64,000 bases of DNA from Plectonema cf. radiosum LEGE 06105 (GCF_015207665.1 NZ_JADEWL010000013.1:1-64000); one strand, 5' to 3'. Shown: positions 8,536 through 18,295, counted from the stretch's first letter. Made by a program: numbers and translations. The notes: generated from the sequence alone by a model not told the origin.

Positions 8536-10171
8536 ACTTACTTATACCTGGGACTTCGGAGACGATTCCGATACAGCATCCGGTGTTACCGTCAACCATC
8601 AATTCGCCAATAACGGTACGTATCTAGTTACCTTAACCGTAGCCAACAGCACCGGCTCTACTACGAGTCAAACCCTTACCGTAAACGTTGATAACGTCGC
8701 CCCCGTAGTTAATGCAGGCGATAATCAAACTATTTTAGAAGGAACAACAGTCAACTTCAACGGTAGCTTTACCGACCCAGGTATCCTAGATACTCATACT
8801 ATTGAATGGGACTTTGGCGACGGTAATACGGTAACTGATGTCCTGGAACCAAGTCATAATTACATCCTTGATGGTACTTACACCGTTAAGTTGACAATTA
8901 CCGATTCGGATGGTGCATCAACAATTGATACACTTACCGTTACAGTTAACAACGCTGCACCAATAATTACCGAAATTACAGGCAATACCATAGTAAATCA
9001 AGGAGATACGGCAACCTACAGCGCGATCGCAACTGACCCAGGGAACGATATACTTACATATACCTGGAATTTTGGTGATGGTTCTCAAATACAAACAGGT
9101 GCAACAGTTAATCACATCTTTACCCAAGCTGGAACTTATACCGCAACTCTCACCGTTACCGACTCTGACGGTGCTTCAACTCAACAAACTTTTGCAGTAC
9201 AGGCAATACCAACTGCACCCAAATACGCAATCAGAAGCGAAAAACAAGTTAGAATCAACAACGGTGGAGATTTAGACGGTAATCCCCAAGATATCAACGA
9301 TGATGCTTTAATTTATGCAGCCAAGGGGTTTACGATAAATGGCAATATTACCCTACCAGTACAGCGAGATGAAAATGGTAATCCCCTTACTGATAGTTCT
9401 GGCAAATTAATATTAGTAGATAATGCCGTTACCGTTGCACCTTCTTACACTACCATCAACGCTAACAATAACCAGTATTCTAATTTGGTTCCCCCACAAG
9501 TAGTAGACGAACAAGTAATTGAAATCCCAGCTTACGCCGATTTAAAACAGCAATCATTAGATAGTACAATCGCTCCCGGTACCCAAACAGTTACCTTTAA
9601 TTCTGGACAAAATCCTTTGAATAATTCTCAAGATTGGGCGTTGAAATTCCCAGCACCAGGTGCTGCATCAAATCCACGAGTAGTGAGAGTCACGGGTGGG
9701 GGATTAAATATTCCCGATAATATTAATATCAGTAATTACGTTATTACTGTAGACAACGGGGATATTAACTTTAACGGTAGTAACCACAATTTCAATAATG
9801 TAGTATTGATTGCCAACAATGGGAATATTAATTTATCTGGGGTACGAGCAACAAATTTATCGGTGTTTGCTTATGGTTCGATTAATATGAATTCTCAAGC
9901 CAGGTTTGCGGCTTCTACATTACTTGCATCTGGTAGTACAAACGGTAGTATTAATTTCAATGGTGCAACGACGAGTATTAATAGTGGAGACAATTTAAAA
10001 GTGGTTAGTGCTGGTAGAATTACGTTTAATGCTGCGTCGAATAGTCGGGGTTCTATGAGCAGTGTGGGTGATTTTACTTTTAATAATAATTCTACTTTGT
10101 ACGGTACTATTGCCGCGAAGGGTAATGTTACTTTCAATAATGGTGCAAATGTTGTTTATACTCAACTGTGA
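8495..10171 (+). pseudogene. PKD-repeat and choice-of-anchor-type extracellular protein, 5' truncated
   Basis: The first residues (ATGDELTYTWDFGDDSD) are already inside a PKD domain. Two more PKD domains follow (IEWDFGDGNTVTD at about residue 105, LTYTWNFGDGSQI at about 190). Next comes a linker and a C-terminal region rich in Asn/Gly strands (LKFPAPGAASNPRVVRV, VTVDNGDINFNGS-like) that resembles choice-of-anchor A domains. There is no signal peptide, no start consistent with a natural N-terminus, and it is out of frame with the propeller piece upstream. The 3' end (stop 10169-10171) looks natural. It may still be expressed as a cytosolic fragment, but I treat it as a remnant. Extracellular location is inferred from the domains. 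Confidence 0.6.
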
Positions 10172-10338
10172 GTTTAAGAAAGAGTACCATAAAATGTTAA
10201 AAATTACGACTAGACTTAAAAGATTGACATTTTAATGCTGATTTTTCTAAAAAGTTAACTTGAGCAATCGTTTCAACTAATCTTTGTAATCTTTGACTGT
10301 GTATGTAACAACCGCGAAGGACTATTTTACTATCCTTG

Positions 10339-10719
10339 TCATCCAGCTTGTAAAGAATCCACTTTTTTACTCAAGCGTGCTACTTCTGCTTGTAATTCCA
10401 TAACTATAGTACGAAGGTCTTTTTCAGTCTCTACCTCCGCTTCAAACTCTGCTTCACGTTTTTCCATCAATAAGAGTATTTTTTCCGCTGCTTCTTTTAT
10501 CAATACGGCATTCAACTCTTCGGGCTTGCCAAGAAATTGAGTTAGCTTTTTATACTGGTGATTTTTTTCCAAATAAAAATATTTATTACCTCTTGAATTA
10601 TATTCTCTACAACGAAAAATTTGTCCTTGGCAACTGACTCTAAACGATTTTGCTTTTGGTAGTGGGGTATCTACCGTAGCATCTTCTAATAAAACTCCAA
10701 CGTCTTTTGTCTTACTCAT
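10339..10719 (-). CDS. Hypothetical protein with C-terminal coiled coil
   Basis: I prefer the ATG at 10719 (MSKTKDVGVLLEDAT), giving 126 aa; an upstream ATG at 10737 adds six residues. The middle (SCQGQIFRCREYNSRGNKYFYL) looks like a small folded region. The C-terminal half is charged and heptad-like (EKREAEFEAEVETEKDLR, LQAEVARLSKKVDSL), so a coiled coil is likely. No family recognised. The gene stands opposite to, and between, two fragments of large surface-protein genes. Confidence 0.5.
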   Translation of the reverse strand: MSKTKDVGVLLEDATVDTPLPKAKSFRVSCQGQIFRCREYNSRGNKYFYLEKNHQYKKLTQFLGKPEELNAVLIKEAAEKILLLMEKREAEFEAEVETEKDLRTIVMELQAEVARLSKKVDSLQAG

Positions 10720-10788
10720 AGTTGTACAGTGCTTCATTTACACGACATTTTAACACTACTTAATTTTAAAAAAAGTTCAACCACCCGC

Positions 10789-10818
10789 TTGACACTATTG
10801 TTCACTTCGTTATATATT
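10789..10818 (+). promoter_or_regulatory. Candidate sigma70-type promoter
   Basis: TTGACA at 10789-10794 and TATATT at 10813-10818, separated by 18 bases, point rightwards about 150 bases ahead of the Big2-domain fragment. It is also the only good -35/-10 pair I saw in this gap. Unproven. Confidence 0.35.
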
Positions 10819-10972
10819 TATGTAGCGAAACAAAAGCAAAACAAAAGCAGGCGCTCTAATTCTTGGCGGAATCGCGTCTGCTTCTGCTAAATCCTCTGGA
10901 TGGAGAATTTAAATATGTTTGATCCAAGTATAGTGCAATCGAATACCCGTTGTCTACTACATTCAAGTTGTA

Positions 10973-12982
10973 GTGATTTTACCTGGTTCTTATTTACAGT
11001 TTGGTTCTGAGAATCAGTTGGTGGGAAGGATTACAGATACTGGGGTGCTTGTCGGAGAAGGTGATGGGGTTTCGATTGTTAGTGTTGGGAGGGGTGGGAT
11101 TGAAGCGGTAACTGCTCTAAGAGTTGGTGATTTATTACCTACTAACTCTTCAGAAAATAATATATTGCTTGCGGAAAACAATAGTTTGAATGTATACCCA
11201 GGAGCGGTTATTCTCACCGAAGATGCAACACGACAAATGCTGGTTGGAATTAAAGCAATATATGAATCACCAGACCTCAAAGATGCTACTACGGGTACTC
11301 GTTACTTTGTCAATAACCCGGATATCGTAAATGTTAGTACAGATGGATTGATTACCGCACGTAACAACGGTATTGCTAATATTACAGTAATTCATGGAGC
11401 TTCTGAATATATAGTTCCGGTTATTGTTGAGACGACCACTGTTGTTTCTACAACGAATGGTACAGCAGCAGTCGCTCAATTGGATGACGAAGGTGGAATT
11501 GTATCCATTCAAGTTACCGACGCTAATAACGAAGAACTGACTACGCAATTGATGGTAGCTCCGGGTACGCTATTTGACGTTGTATCCGTGAACCAAGAAT
11601 CCCCCGCATTCTATGCGTGGGGAGTGTCAAGAAACTGATATTCGCTTCACACCATTATTAGAAGAAAGTCAAATATCGCTAACTACACCATCCGACTTCC
11701 GATTTATCTCAGGATTTAAGTTAGAAGCTGGTGATAACCCCTTAGCTTTCCCCGTACAGTTGACAATGGAATTGCCGTCTCAATATAAAGATGACCCATC
11801 GGTAATCGGTCAAACTGTATACTTCTTTGAACTCGGTTATGCCCCCAACGCAACTGGTGAAATTGAAGAGAAATGGCTGGTTGCAGAAACGGGTATAGTT
11901 GGTGCAGATGGGATGATTCGTACTTCCTCTCCTCCGTGGAAAGGTGTACGACCTGGATTGATGATATTAATCCGTTAGTCAGCGTTACGGCTGATTATGG
12001 GATTATTGCTGAAGACCGTCCTAGAAATCAGTTTACTTATGGGGTGTTGGAAGTTCCCGATGGTAATGGTGGATTTGTTGAAAGCGATCGCGGTCCAATT
12101 GGTACTTATTTGTATAATTTGGTAGCGACTCCACCAGATTTGGTGAGCTTGATTGGTCCGTATGGTAAAGGAAATGACTCAACTCCTACTTTTGAATGGG
12201 ATTTCCTCGTTCCTGATGAACAAATTACTGAAGTTAACTTGTTTGTTAGTACTTTTGCTAAAGGTGAAGGGTTGTTACCGACGGATGAGTTGGTTGATTT
12301 ATCCGATTCTTCGTTCTTACCGCAATTTACCCAAGGGGAGAAGCGTGAACTGCTTACCAAACGTTGGAATGGGTATGATGATTTCAATCCCGGTCGTATT
12401 TTAACGGCTACTTGGAAGAAGGAAACTAATACTTGGTATGACCGTGATGGTACGGAGATTATTGCTGGGGATGATGACCCACGTAATACTAGTACTCGTT
12501 TGACTTTGAATGATGTTCTTACGCTAACAGCCGGTCAAGATTACAATTGGGCTGTGCAAGCTGTGAGGGCAAATGGGGAAACTGACATTGATTTTGATTC
12601 GTTTAGAACTACATCTGGGCTTACGGATAATCCATTCAGTAGCGTTAGCATACTAACTCACGGCTTTACGATATTACCAACGGCAACAGGAGTTCCCAAC
12701 GATTTCTTTGAATTGGCTGACAGTATCGCTTCTGTAAATGGTGAAGCACCTGACGAGAAAGGATTGATTCTACTTTACGATAAACCTACTGGTCTATGGA
12801 CTCCTGTAGATGGTAAAGGCAAGAAAATTAATGAATTAACGGACAATCTCAATCCGGGTGATGAAAATTACTTAACAATATTGGCGGATAATATTATCCG
12901 CAAATATGTTAACCAAAATAAATCATTAGTATTACTTCCAGAATGGTCTACCTTAAACGAGTCAATTATTGAAACTAAGTGA
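10973..12982 (+). pseudogene. Big2 (bacterial Ig-like) domain surface protein, broken in at least two places
   Basis: Three overlapping open frames make up one product. The first (10973-11638) has a strand-rich start (VILPGSYLQFGSENQLVGRI) and a Big2-type Ig-like domain (SLNVYPGAVILTEDATRQM ... YFVNNPDIVNVSTDGLITA). It is interrupted at 11579-11630 by a 52-bp transposon right end. It resumes in another frame (ETDIRFTPLLEES, to about 11930), then shifts again near 11930-11960 into a third frame to 12982 (TPTFEWDFLVPDEQ, YNWAVQAVRANGET, SSVSILTHGFTILP). The last 450 bases resemble the region preceding propellers in giant cyanobacterial proteins. The C-terminus is formed at the IS630 insertion. 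Non-functional as one protein. Confidence 0.65.
11579..11630 (+). repeat. Solo right end of a tnpB-type element inside the Big2 gene
   Basis: This 52-bp stretch reads identically to 2375-2426, including the hairpin and terminal AGTGTCAA, but no tnpB and no left end are next to it. It adds foreign codons (VNQESPAFYAWG) and a frameshift to the surface-protein gene. Confidence 0.85.
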
Positions 12983-14100
12983 TTGGACAAAAATAATTGT
13001 ATATTTCAAACAACATTTGGGATAATGGAAATTAACCTTGGCTGTACGCGCTTTGAAGCGTACTACTAAGTGTGTTTGAAATACGGGGTCTTATTGATGA
13101 GATATGTGAAAGGATTGACAAAAGAGAGCTTAAAACTTCTAGACAGAATCAATAAGCACAGTAAATATTCTCAGGTAAGAAAAAGGGCACATTGTATTCA
13201 ATTAAGTTATCAAAAATATAAAATATCGCAATTGTGTCGAATTTTTAAAGTCAGTCGTAACACAATTTACAATTGGTTAAATTCTTGGGAATCGTCAAGG
13301 TTTGTAGGACTTTACAATCAGCCAGGTCGTGGAAGAAAAAAGATATTTAACATAAACCAAGAGCAAATAATAAAGAGTTGGGTAAAAGAGACACCATTAT
13401 GTCTTGAAAAAGTACAAGATAAAATTGAAAATGAGTGGGAAACTAGAGTTAGTAAAAAAACAATAAAAAGAATAATCAAATCAGCACATTGGGGATGGTA
13501 TAGAGTCAAGAAAAGAGTTGGAGGAAGCCCAGTAACTACAGTTTATAAGAGAAAAATTCAAGAATTAGAACAATTAAAAGAACAAGAACTTATTGGAGAA
13601 ATAGAAATTAGATACGTGGATGAAAGTGGTTTCTGTCTAATTCCATATATTCCTTATGCATGGCAAGAAAAAAATCACAAATTACAAATAAAAAGCCAAC
13701 AAAGTAAAAGGTTAAACGTCTTAGGATTTTTAACTAAAAATAATCAATTAGAATCATATACTTTCAATTGTAGTATTAATAGCGACGTAGTTATAGCTTG
13801 CATAGATGATTTTTGTAGAAAAATCACTAATAAAACAGTTTTAATTCTGGATAATTCCTCAGTACACCAAAATCAATTTTTATGGGACAAAGAAGATGAA
13901 TGGTCAAAAAAAGGATTAGAGATTTTCTTTTTACCTACTTACTCTCCTCACTTAAACATCATCGAAATATTATGGCGCTTTATAAAATATAAATGGCTCG
14001 AAATTAATGCTTATGATAGTTTTCATGCCTTAACAGAAGCTGTAGAGAACATTCTCAAAAATTTCGGCACCGAATATACAATTAATTTTGTCTAAGTACT
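12978..14100 (+). mobile_element. Complete IS630-family insertion sequence
   Basis: About 1.12 kb, bounded by imperfect inverted repeats: left 12978-13005 (TTGGACAAAAATAATTGTAT core) and right 14073-14100 (reverse complement TTAGACAAAATTAATTGTAT). Each end abuts a TA dinucleotide (12976-12977 and 14101-14102), the target duplication expected for IS630/Tc1-type elements. One intact transposase fills it. The right repeat overlaps the transposase stop codon. Confidence 0.85.
13097..14095 (+). CDS. IS630-family transposase (intact)
   Basis: 332 aa with start at ATG 13097 (MRYVKGLTKESLKLLDRI). A longer frame from 13070 reads through IS leader sequence and is unlikely. N-terminal helix-turn-helix (ISQLCRIFKVSRNTIYNWL) and a winged-helix/linker (GRGRKKIFNINQEQ) are followed by the DDE catalytic triad: D in IRYVDESGFCLIP, D in VLILDNSSVHQN, E in LNIIEILWRFIKYKW. 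The length and all three acidic residues fit an active enzyme of the family. It is the only intact IS630 transposase in the window; two others are fragments. Confidence 0.9.
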   Translation: MRYVKGLTKESLKLLDRINKHSKYSQVRKRAHCIQLSYQKYKISQLCRIFKVSRNTIYNWLNSWESSRFVGLYNQPGRGRKKIFNINQEQIIKSWVKETPLCLEKVQDKIENEWETRVSKKTIKRIIKSAHWGWYRVKKRVGGSPVTTVYKRKIQELEQLKEQELIGEIEIRYVDESGFCLIPYIPYAWQEKNHKLQIKSQQSKRLNVLGFLTKNNQLESYTFNCSINSDVVIACIDDFCRKITNKTVLILDNSSVHQNQFLWDKEDEWSKKGLEIFFLPTYSPHLNIIEILWRFIKYKWLEINAYDSFHALTEAVENILKNFGTEYTINFV

Positions 14101-14219
14101 TAACTAACAAAAAGTGCACCAGCAACAGCAGCAGCCGCTCCTCCATTTACTGCTGCTGATTCTTCATCATTTAAATTGAACAAATTTAAGTTGTCTAGTT
14201 CTAATGATGCAATAGCCAT
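14100..14219 (-). CDS. 39-aa double-glycine leader peptide (bacteriocin/RiPP-like precursor)
   Basis: ATG at 14219 has a strong SD (AAAGGAA about 9 bases upstream on the minus strand). The peptide has an acidic, helix-prone leader ending LNDEESAAVNGG, followed by a small hydrophobic tail AAAAVAGALFVS. The EExxxVxGG pattern is the classic leader for cleavage by peptidase-containing (C39) ABC transporters. No such transporter or modification enzyme is in the window. The stop codon (14100-14102) coincides with the target-site TA of the neighbouring IS630. Undoing the insertion gives TAG at the same place, so the peptide was probably not shortened. Recognition rests on the motif only. Confidence 0.55.
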   Translation of the reverse strand: MAIASLELDNLNLFNLNDEESAAVNGGAAAAVAGALFVS

Positions 14220-14435
14220 TGTTTTTTTCCTTTGATTTCAAATGATTTAGAGAATTTCTTAACTCTTATAGGTCAAGAAATTAAAGTGGTGAATTAAATC
14301 ACCATAATTTAACAATATTAGTTAAGCATTTGATGAGCAATCCAATTTTTTTAGTTCTTCTGTCTAAATTATTTAGGTTTTAATAAAGTGGCAGCACTAC
14401 CCCTGTCCAGTTAGGGAGATCCAAGAAATAAAATG

Positions 14436-14452
14436 TCCCACCGACGGTGGGA
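14436..14452. terminator. Hairpin, possible bidirectional terminator
   Basis: TCCCACCG and CGGTGGGA pair almost perfectly and are flanked by AAAAT on the left and AATTTTATT on the right. It lies in the AT-rich gap upstream of the peptide gene, with no obvious gene reading into it. Confidence 0.4.
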
Positions 14453-14489
14453 AATTTTATTATCTGTAAGTGCCTTAAGCATACGTAAT

Positions 14490-14624
14490 ATATAGCGGTT
14501 TTCATTTGAGTTGAGTACAAAAATCAAACTGTTAGTTTGGGTTCAAAGCCTCTCCCCACGCGCGTGGGGAAAGGTTTGGAGAGGAGTTCATCAAAGTATT
14601 GCATTCAACCGAAAACCGCTATAT
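14490..14624. repeat. MITE-like element with 14-bp terminal inverted repeats
   Basis: ATATAGCGGTTTTC (14490-14503) is repeated in inverted form as GAAAACCGCTATAT (14611-14624). The 135-bp interior holds a hairpin CTCCCCACGCGCGTGGGG and no gene. Elements with TATAGCGGTTTTC ends are, to my recollection, common between genes in Nostocales. Confidence 0.65.
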
Positions 14625-14750
14625 TTTTCTGATGACGGTAAGGATTACCATCTGAAAAGTTTGGCTATTGTTGCGACGAGTCTAGGACTTTTTGCCATCC
14701 CCTTTAATACTTATATGGTGTATCAATTAAATTATCTCAAATCTAGTTAA
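14511..14750 (+). CDS. Doubtful small membrane ORF
   Basis: The open frame begins inside the MITE-like element. Only its second half (from about 14626, LKSLAIVATSLGLFAIPF then YMVYQLNYL) looks protein-like, with one probable transmembrane helix. It may be the tail of a small membrane-protein gene whose start was replaced by the repeat. No family recognised. Confidence 0.2.
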   Translation: MSTKIKLLVWVQSLSPRAWGKVWRGVHQSIAFNRKPLYFSDDGKDYHLKSLAIVATSLGLFAIPFNTYMVYQLNYLKSS

Positions 14751-14889
14751 TCCAGGTATTTTTTTCTCACTTGTGAGAAATCCGGGTATTGAGTAGTACT
14801 GTTATGAGCTTAACAAACCTCAAGTCAAAAATCTCCGAATAAAATCGCGACTCACAACAAAGCTATCTTCAATACCAGTGTTATTAATT

Positions 14890-15099
14890 ATGGCTAAGCA
14901 ACCATCAATAAAAATAAATGACCGAATTTGGCGTTATCTAGATGATAACGAGAAGTTCTTTGGTACTTATATTCGACTTACAGAAAAAGGGATTCGTTGC
15001 AAATGGGACAATTCTCCTGAAAAGTTTACTACTGTACTTTTATACAAAGATTACGGGACAGTTTGGGAGAAAGTTAAACATGATATTAACAATACATAA
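14890..15099 (+). CDS. Small hypothetical protein (69 aa)
   Basis: Start at ATG 14890 (MAKQPSIKINDRIWRYLDDN) rather than the TTG 12 bases earlier. Soluble, charged, with several aromatic residues (IWRYL, FFGTYIRL, YGTVWEKV). No signal peptide or membrane segment. No family recognised. The amino-acid composition is gene-like. Confidence 0.45.
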   Translation: MAKQPSIKINDRIWRYLDDNEKFFGTYIRLTEKGIRCKWDNSPEKFTTVLLYKDYGTVWEKVKHDINNT

Positions 15100-15227
15100 T
15101 GCTTTATCTGGTGCAGGGAAAGAAGCGATATGTCTCTCTAAGCTACGCGATCGAACTCAAAACCCAACCTCTATCTGAAAGAAGCATATATTATTGGAAT
15201 TAAATCTAATTTACCAGGGTTACGACA

Positions 15228-16274
15228 ATGAGTAATAATGTAGAAAACAAGCGAAGAGTAAATCGACAATTTCTCCTCCTTTCTCGTCCAATTGGAGATA
15301 TTAAAGAAAGTAATTTTGAGTATAAAGAAGTACCTATTCCAACTCTTAACGAGGGAGAAGTACTGATAAGAAATTTATATTTGTCACTAGACCCGACTAA
15401 CCGTATTTGGATGAGCGACATGGTACAGTATATGCCCCCGGTAGAGTTAGGCGAAGTAATGCGGGGTGTAGCAATGGGAGTTGTAGAAGAATCTAAAAAT
15501 TCTAATTTACGATCAGGAGATATAGTTACAGGACTTTTAGGATGGCAAGATTACGCAGTTTTAAAAGAAGAACCAGTAAATTTTATTACTAAAATTCATC
15601 CACCTTTGCCCAATCCATTATTTACTGCGGTGGGTCTGCTTGGTGCAACTGGGGTCACTGCTTATTTTGGGTTGCTAGATATAGGACAACCAAAACCAGG
15701 AGAAACCGTTGTAGTGTCAGCAGCAACAGGCGCTGTTGGTTCAGTTGTAGGACAAATTGCTGCAATTAAAGGCTGTCGTGTAGTTGGAATCACCAGTTCG
15801 GACGAAAAATGTCAATGGTTAACCTCTTCTCTTGGTTTTGACGCAGCAATCAACTACAAAAATACCGATTTGAACAGTGCATTAGCGATCGCTTGCCCAA
15901 AAGGTGTTGATATATACTTTGATAATGTTGGTGGTTCAATCTTAGATACGGTGATGTCCCATCTTAATTTGTTCGCACGCATTCCTCTGTGTGGTTTAAT
16001 TTCAACTTACAACTCAACCGAACCAGTGCCAGGTCCTTATAACTTTGGTTTGATTTTGATGAAGCGCGTGCGGATACAAGGATTTATAATTAGTGATTAT
16101 CGTAACCGTTGGCATGAGGCAATTAAGGATCTTGGGCAGTGGATGGAGTCAGGGAAAATAAAGCAGGAGTATGAAATTGTTGAAGGTTTGGAAAATGCGC
16201 CGAAAGCTATTCATAAACTTTTTAATGCTAACAAAATAGGAAAATTAATTGTTAAAATTTCATCACTTAACTAA
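15228..16274 (+). CDS. curA: NADP-dependent oxidoreductase of the zinc-free MDR family (CurA/prostaglandin reductase-like)
   Basis: 348 aa, the usual length. These enzymes reduce the C=C bond of alpha,beta-unsaturated ketones or aldehydes with NADPH in the cytosol. The N-terminal GroES-like domain begins RQFLLLSRPIGDIKESNF and has the LSLDPTNRIWM motif of this subfamily. The Rossmann fold has VVVSAATGAVGSVVGQIA (about residues 160-178), and the dinucleotide-binding end VDIYFDNVGGSILD follows. Zinc-binding cysteines are absent, as expected. A single gene with clear spacing on both sides. The substrate cannot be told from the sequence. Confidence 0.85.
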   Translation: MSNNVENKRRVNRQFLLLSRPIGDIKESNFEYKEVPIPTLNEGEVLIRNLYLSLDPTNRIWMSDMVQYMPPVELGEVMRGVAMGVVEESKNSNLRSGDIVTGLLGWQDYAVLKEEPVNFITKIHPPLPNPLFTAVGLLGATGVTAYFGLLDIGQPKPGETVVVSAATGAVGSVVGQIAAIKGCRVVGITSSDEKCQWLTSSLGFDAAINYKNTDLNSALAIACPKGVDIYFDNVGGSILDTVMSHLNLFARIPLCGLISTYNSTEPVPGPYNFGLILMKRVRIQGFIISDYRNRWHEAIKDLGQWMESGKIKQEYEIVEGLENAPKAIHKLFNANKIGKLIVKISSLN

Positions 16275-16410
16275 ATATGTAGCGTCAGCTTTGAAAGTTT
16301 AACCAAAATGAATAAAAAGCTAAAAAATGCGCGGCAAAGAATATTAGACTTGCGTAAATAATCAATACTAGTACAATTACACTGGTAATTTGATTTTCAG
16401 TTCTCGCGTA

Positions 16411-17541
16411 ATGGCGAACCAGATTAGAAAAATCATTCATATTGACATGGATGCCTTCTACGCTTCAGTAGAGCAGCGCGATCGCCCCCAATATCGAGGT
16501 AAACCTTTGGTAGTTGGTGGTTCTGCAACTCAGCGCGGAGTAGTTGCAGCTGCAAGTTATGAAGCAAGAAAATACGGCATTCATTCAGCCATGCCCTCAC
16601 GTATAGCGATCGCCCGATGTCCCAATTTGATATTTGCTAAACCCAGATTTGAAGTCTACCGAGAGATATCGGCACAAATCCACGATATTTTTAAACGCTA
16701 CACCGATACATTTGAACCAGTTGCATTAGATGAAGCTTATCTTGATGTTACTGAAAATAAGCAGGGATTGCCTTACGCCTCAACCGTTGCCAGACATATC
16801 CGAGCCGAAATATTCCAAGAAACTCAACTTACTGCTTCGGCTGGTGTTTCAATCAATAAGTTTTTAGCGAAGATGGCATCAGGTACAAACAAGCCAAACG
16901 GCATGACGGTTATATTACCAGAAGATGCTCAAACATTTGTAGAGCAGTTACCCATTGAAAAATTCCACGGCATTGGTAAAGTTACCGCTGCTAAAATGCA
17001 CGATTTGAATATTCGGACTGGGGCTGATTTGAAAGAGCGCGAACTTGAATTCTTAGTACGGCAGTTTGGAAAATCTGGTAATTATTATTACAACATTGCC
17101 AGAGCGCAAGATGATCGGGCAGTGGAACCAAACCGCGTTCGTAAATCGATTGGGGCAGAAAATTCGTTTGCAGAGAATTTGAGCGATAAAGCAACCTGTA
17201 TACTTGAACTCGAACAAATTGCTCAGACGCTGCATAAAAGGATTGAGAAACATCAAGCTTCCGGTAGGACTTTAACGTTAAAGGTCAAATTTTCTGATTA
17301 CCAGCAGATTACTCGTAGCAAAACTTTGTTGATGCCGATTAATGATTTGGGTGCGATAGTTAAGGAGGCGATCGCGTTGTTTGAAGGAATTGAATTAGGC
17401 GATCGCGAAGTGTTGCTGCAAGCAGATCGCAGTATTCGGTTACTAGGAATTTCGTTGTCGAATCTTGATAATAATAAGGAACTTGAAGCAGTTCAATTAT
17501 CACTGTTTGACAAAGCTTTTCGGAATGCTGCCCAATCATAA
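16411..17541 (+). CDS. dinB: DNA polymerase IV (Y-family translesion polymerase)
   Basis: 376 aa from ATG 16411; an in-frame TTG at 16390 adds seven residues without family support. The catalytic palm has HIDMDAFYASVEQ (metal-binding Asp) near the N-terminus and DEAYLDVT for the second acidic motif. Thumb helix-hairpin-helix GIGKVTAAKMHDLNI and the little-finger domain (SIGAENSF ... RTLTLKVKFSDYQQITRS) follow. The C-terminus QLSLFDKAF resembles a beta-clamp-binding QxxLF peptide. It copies past damaged template bases at the cost of accuracy. Monocistronic as read. Three GCGATCGC octamers lie within it. Confidence 0.95.
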   Translation: MANQIRKIIHIDMDAFYASVEQRDRPQYRGKPLVVGGSATQRGVVAAASYEARKYGIHSAMPSRIAIARCPNLIFAKPRFEVYREISAQIHDIFKRYTDTFEPVALDEAYLDVTENKQGLPYASTVARHIRAEIFQETQLTASAGVSINKFLAKMASGTNKPNGMTVILPEDAQTFVEQLPIEKFHGIGKVTAAKMHDLNIRTGADLKERELEFLVRQFGKSGNYYYNIARAQDDRAVEPNRVRKSIGAENSFAENLSDKATCILELEQIAQTLHKRIEKHQASGRTLTLKVKFSDYQQITRSKTLLMPINDLGAIVKEAIALFEGIELGDREVLLQADRSIRLLGISLSNLDNNKELEAVQLSLFDKAFRNAAQS

Positions 17542-17633
17542 CAGTGGAAATTGCAGATACAATTATTGATAAGGGAATCCCAGTTATGAACACCCGTTCG
17601 ACATGGCACTAATCGAGTATAAACCGTGACCTA

Positions 17634-18035
17634 TCAACCCATAAGAATGACCTTATCAATTACATGAATTACACCATTATCAGCTTCGATATCTGCTGCT
17701 AAAACTGTGGCATTTTTAACTTCAAATTTATCAGTGTAACTAATATTAATAGGGGAACCTTCCACAGACTTTACAGTTTTCAATTTTACTAAATCAGCTT
17801 GCATTAATTTGCCTAATACAACATGATATGTGAGAAATCTTGCTAGCCCAAAAGGATTTTGCAACAGCGTTTGAATAGTCCCGGCTGGTAATTTTGCAAA
17901 AGCTTCATCATTAGGTGCAAAAACTGTAAAAGGTCCGCTACCTTTTAATGTTTCCACTAAATTAGCAGTTTGTACGGCTTGAACTAAGGTCTTAAAAGAA
18001 TCAGCACTAACAGCAATATCAACTATATCTGCCAT
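17634..18035 (-). CDS. Fasciclin (FAS1) domain protein
   Basis: 133 aa forming one FAS1 domain: [20 protein letters not shown], then the H1 motif [17 protein letters not shown] and the H2-like segment [20 protein letters not shown] at the end. No signal peptide is visible, so, like many short cyanobacterial FAS1 proteins, it may be cytoplasmic or exported in another way. FAS1 domains are usually associated with adhesion; the specific role is unknown. It is followed on the other strand by dinB (tail to tail). Confidence 0.9.
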   Translation of the reverse strand: MADIVDIAVSADSFKTLVQAVQTANLVETLKGSGPFTVFAPNDEAFAKLPAGTIQTLLQNPFGLARFLTYHVVLGKLMQADLVKLKTVKSVEGSPINISYTDKFEVKNATVLAADIEADNGVIHVIDKVILMG

Positions 18036-18295
18036 ATTTTCACCATTACTTTAGTAAGTATTGTAAAACCAAGATATCCGCATTGCAATCGCACGTAGGG
18101 TTTAAAGGCGATCATACCAGACCCTAACACCCCTTAGTTTTTATTTGCTAAAACATTATCATCAATTGGTGCGTGTTTGGGGGTGTATTTGTGGAACCAA
18201 ACCAACTCAATTTATTTAAAGACACGCCAGTTGAACCGCGCTAACTGGAATTATTCGCATATCCACCACCACCGCCACCACCAGGACAACTTGAA

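Noticed and set aside
8918-9275. Small frames on both strands within the PKD region
   Set aside because: Shadows of the PKD coding frame.
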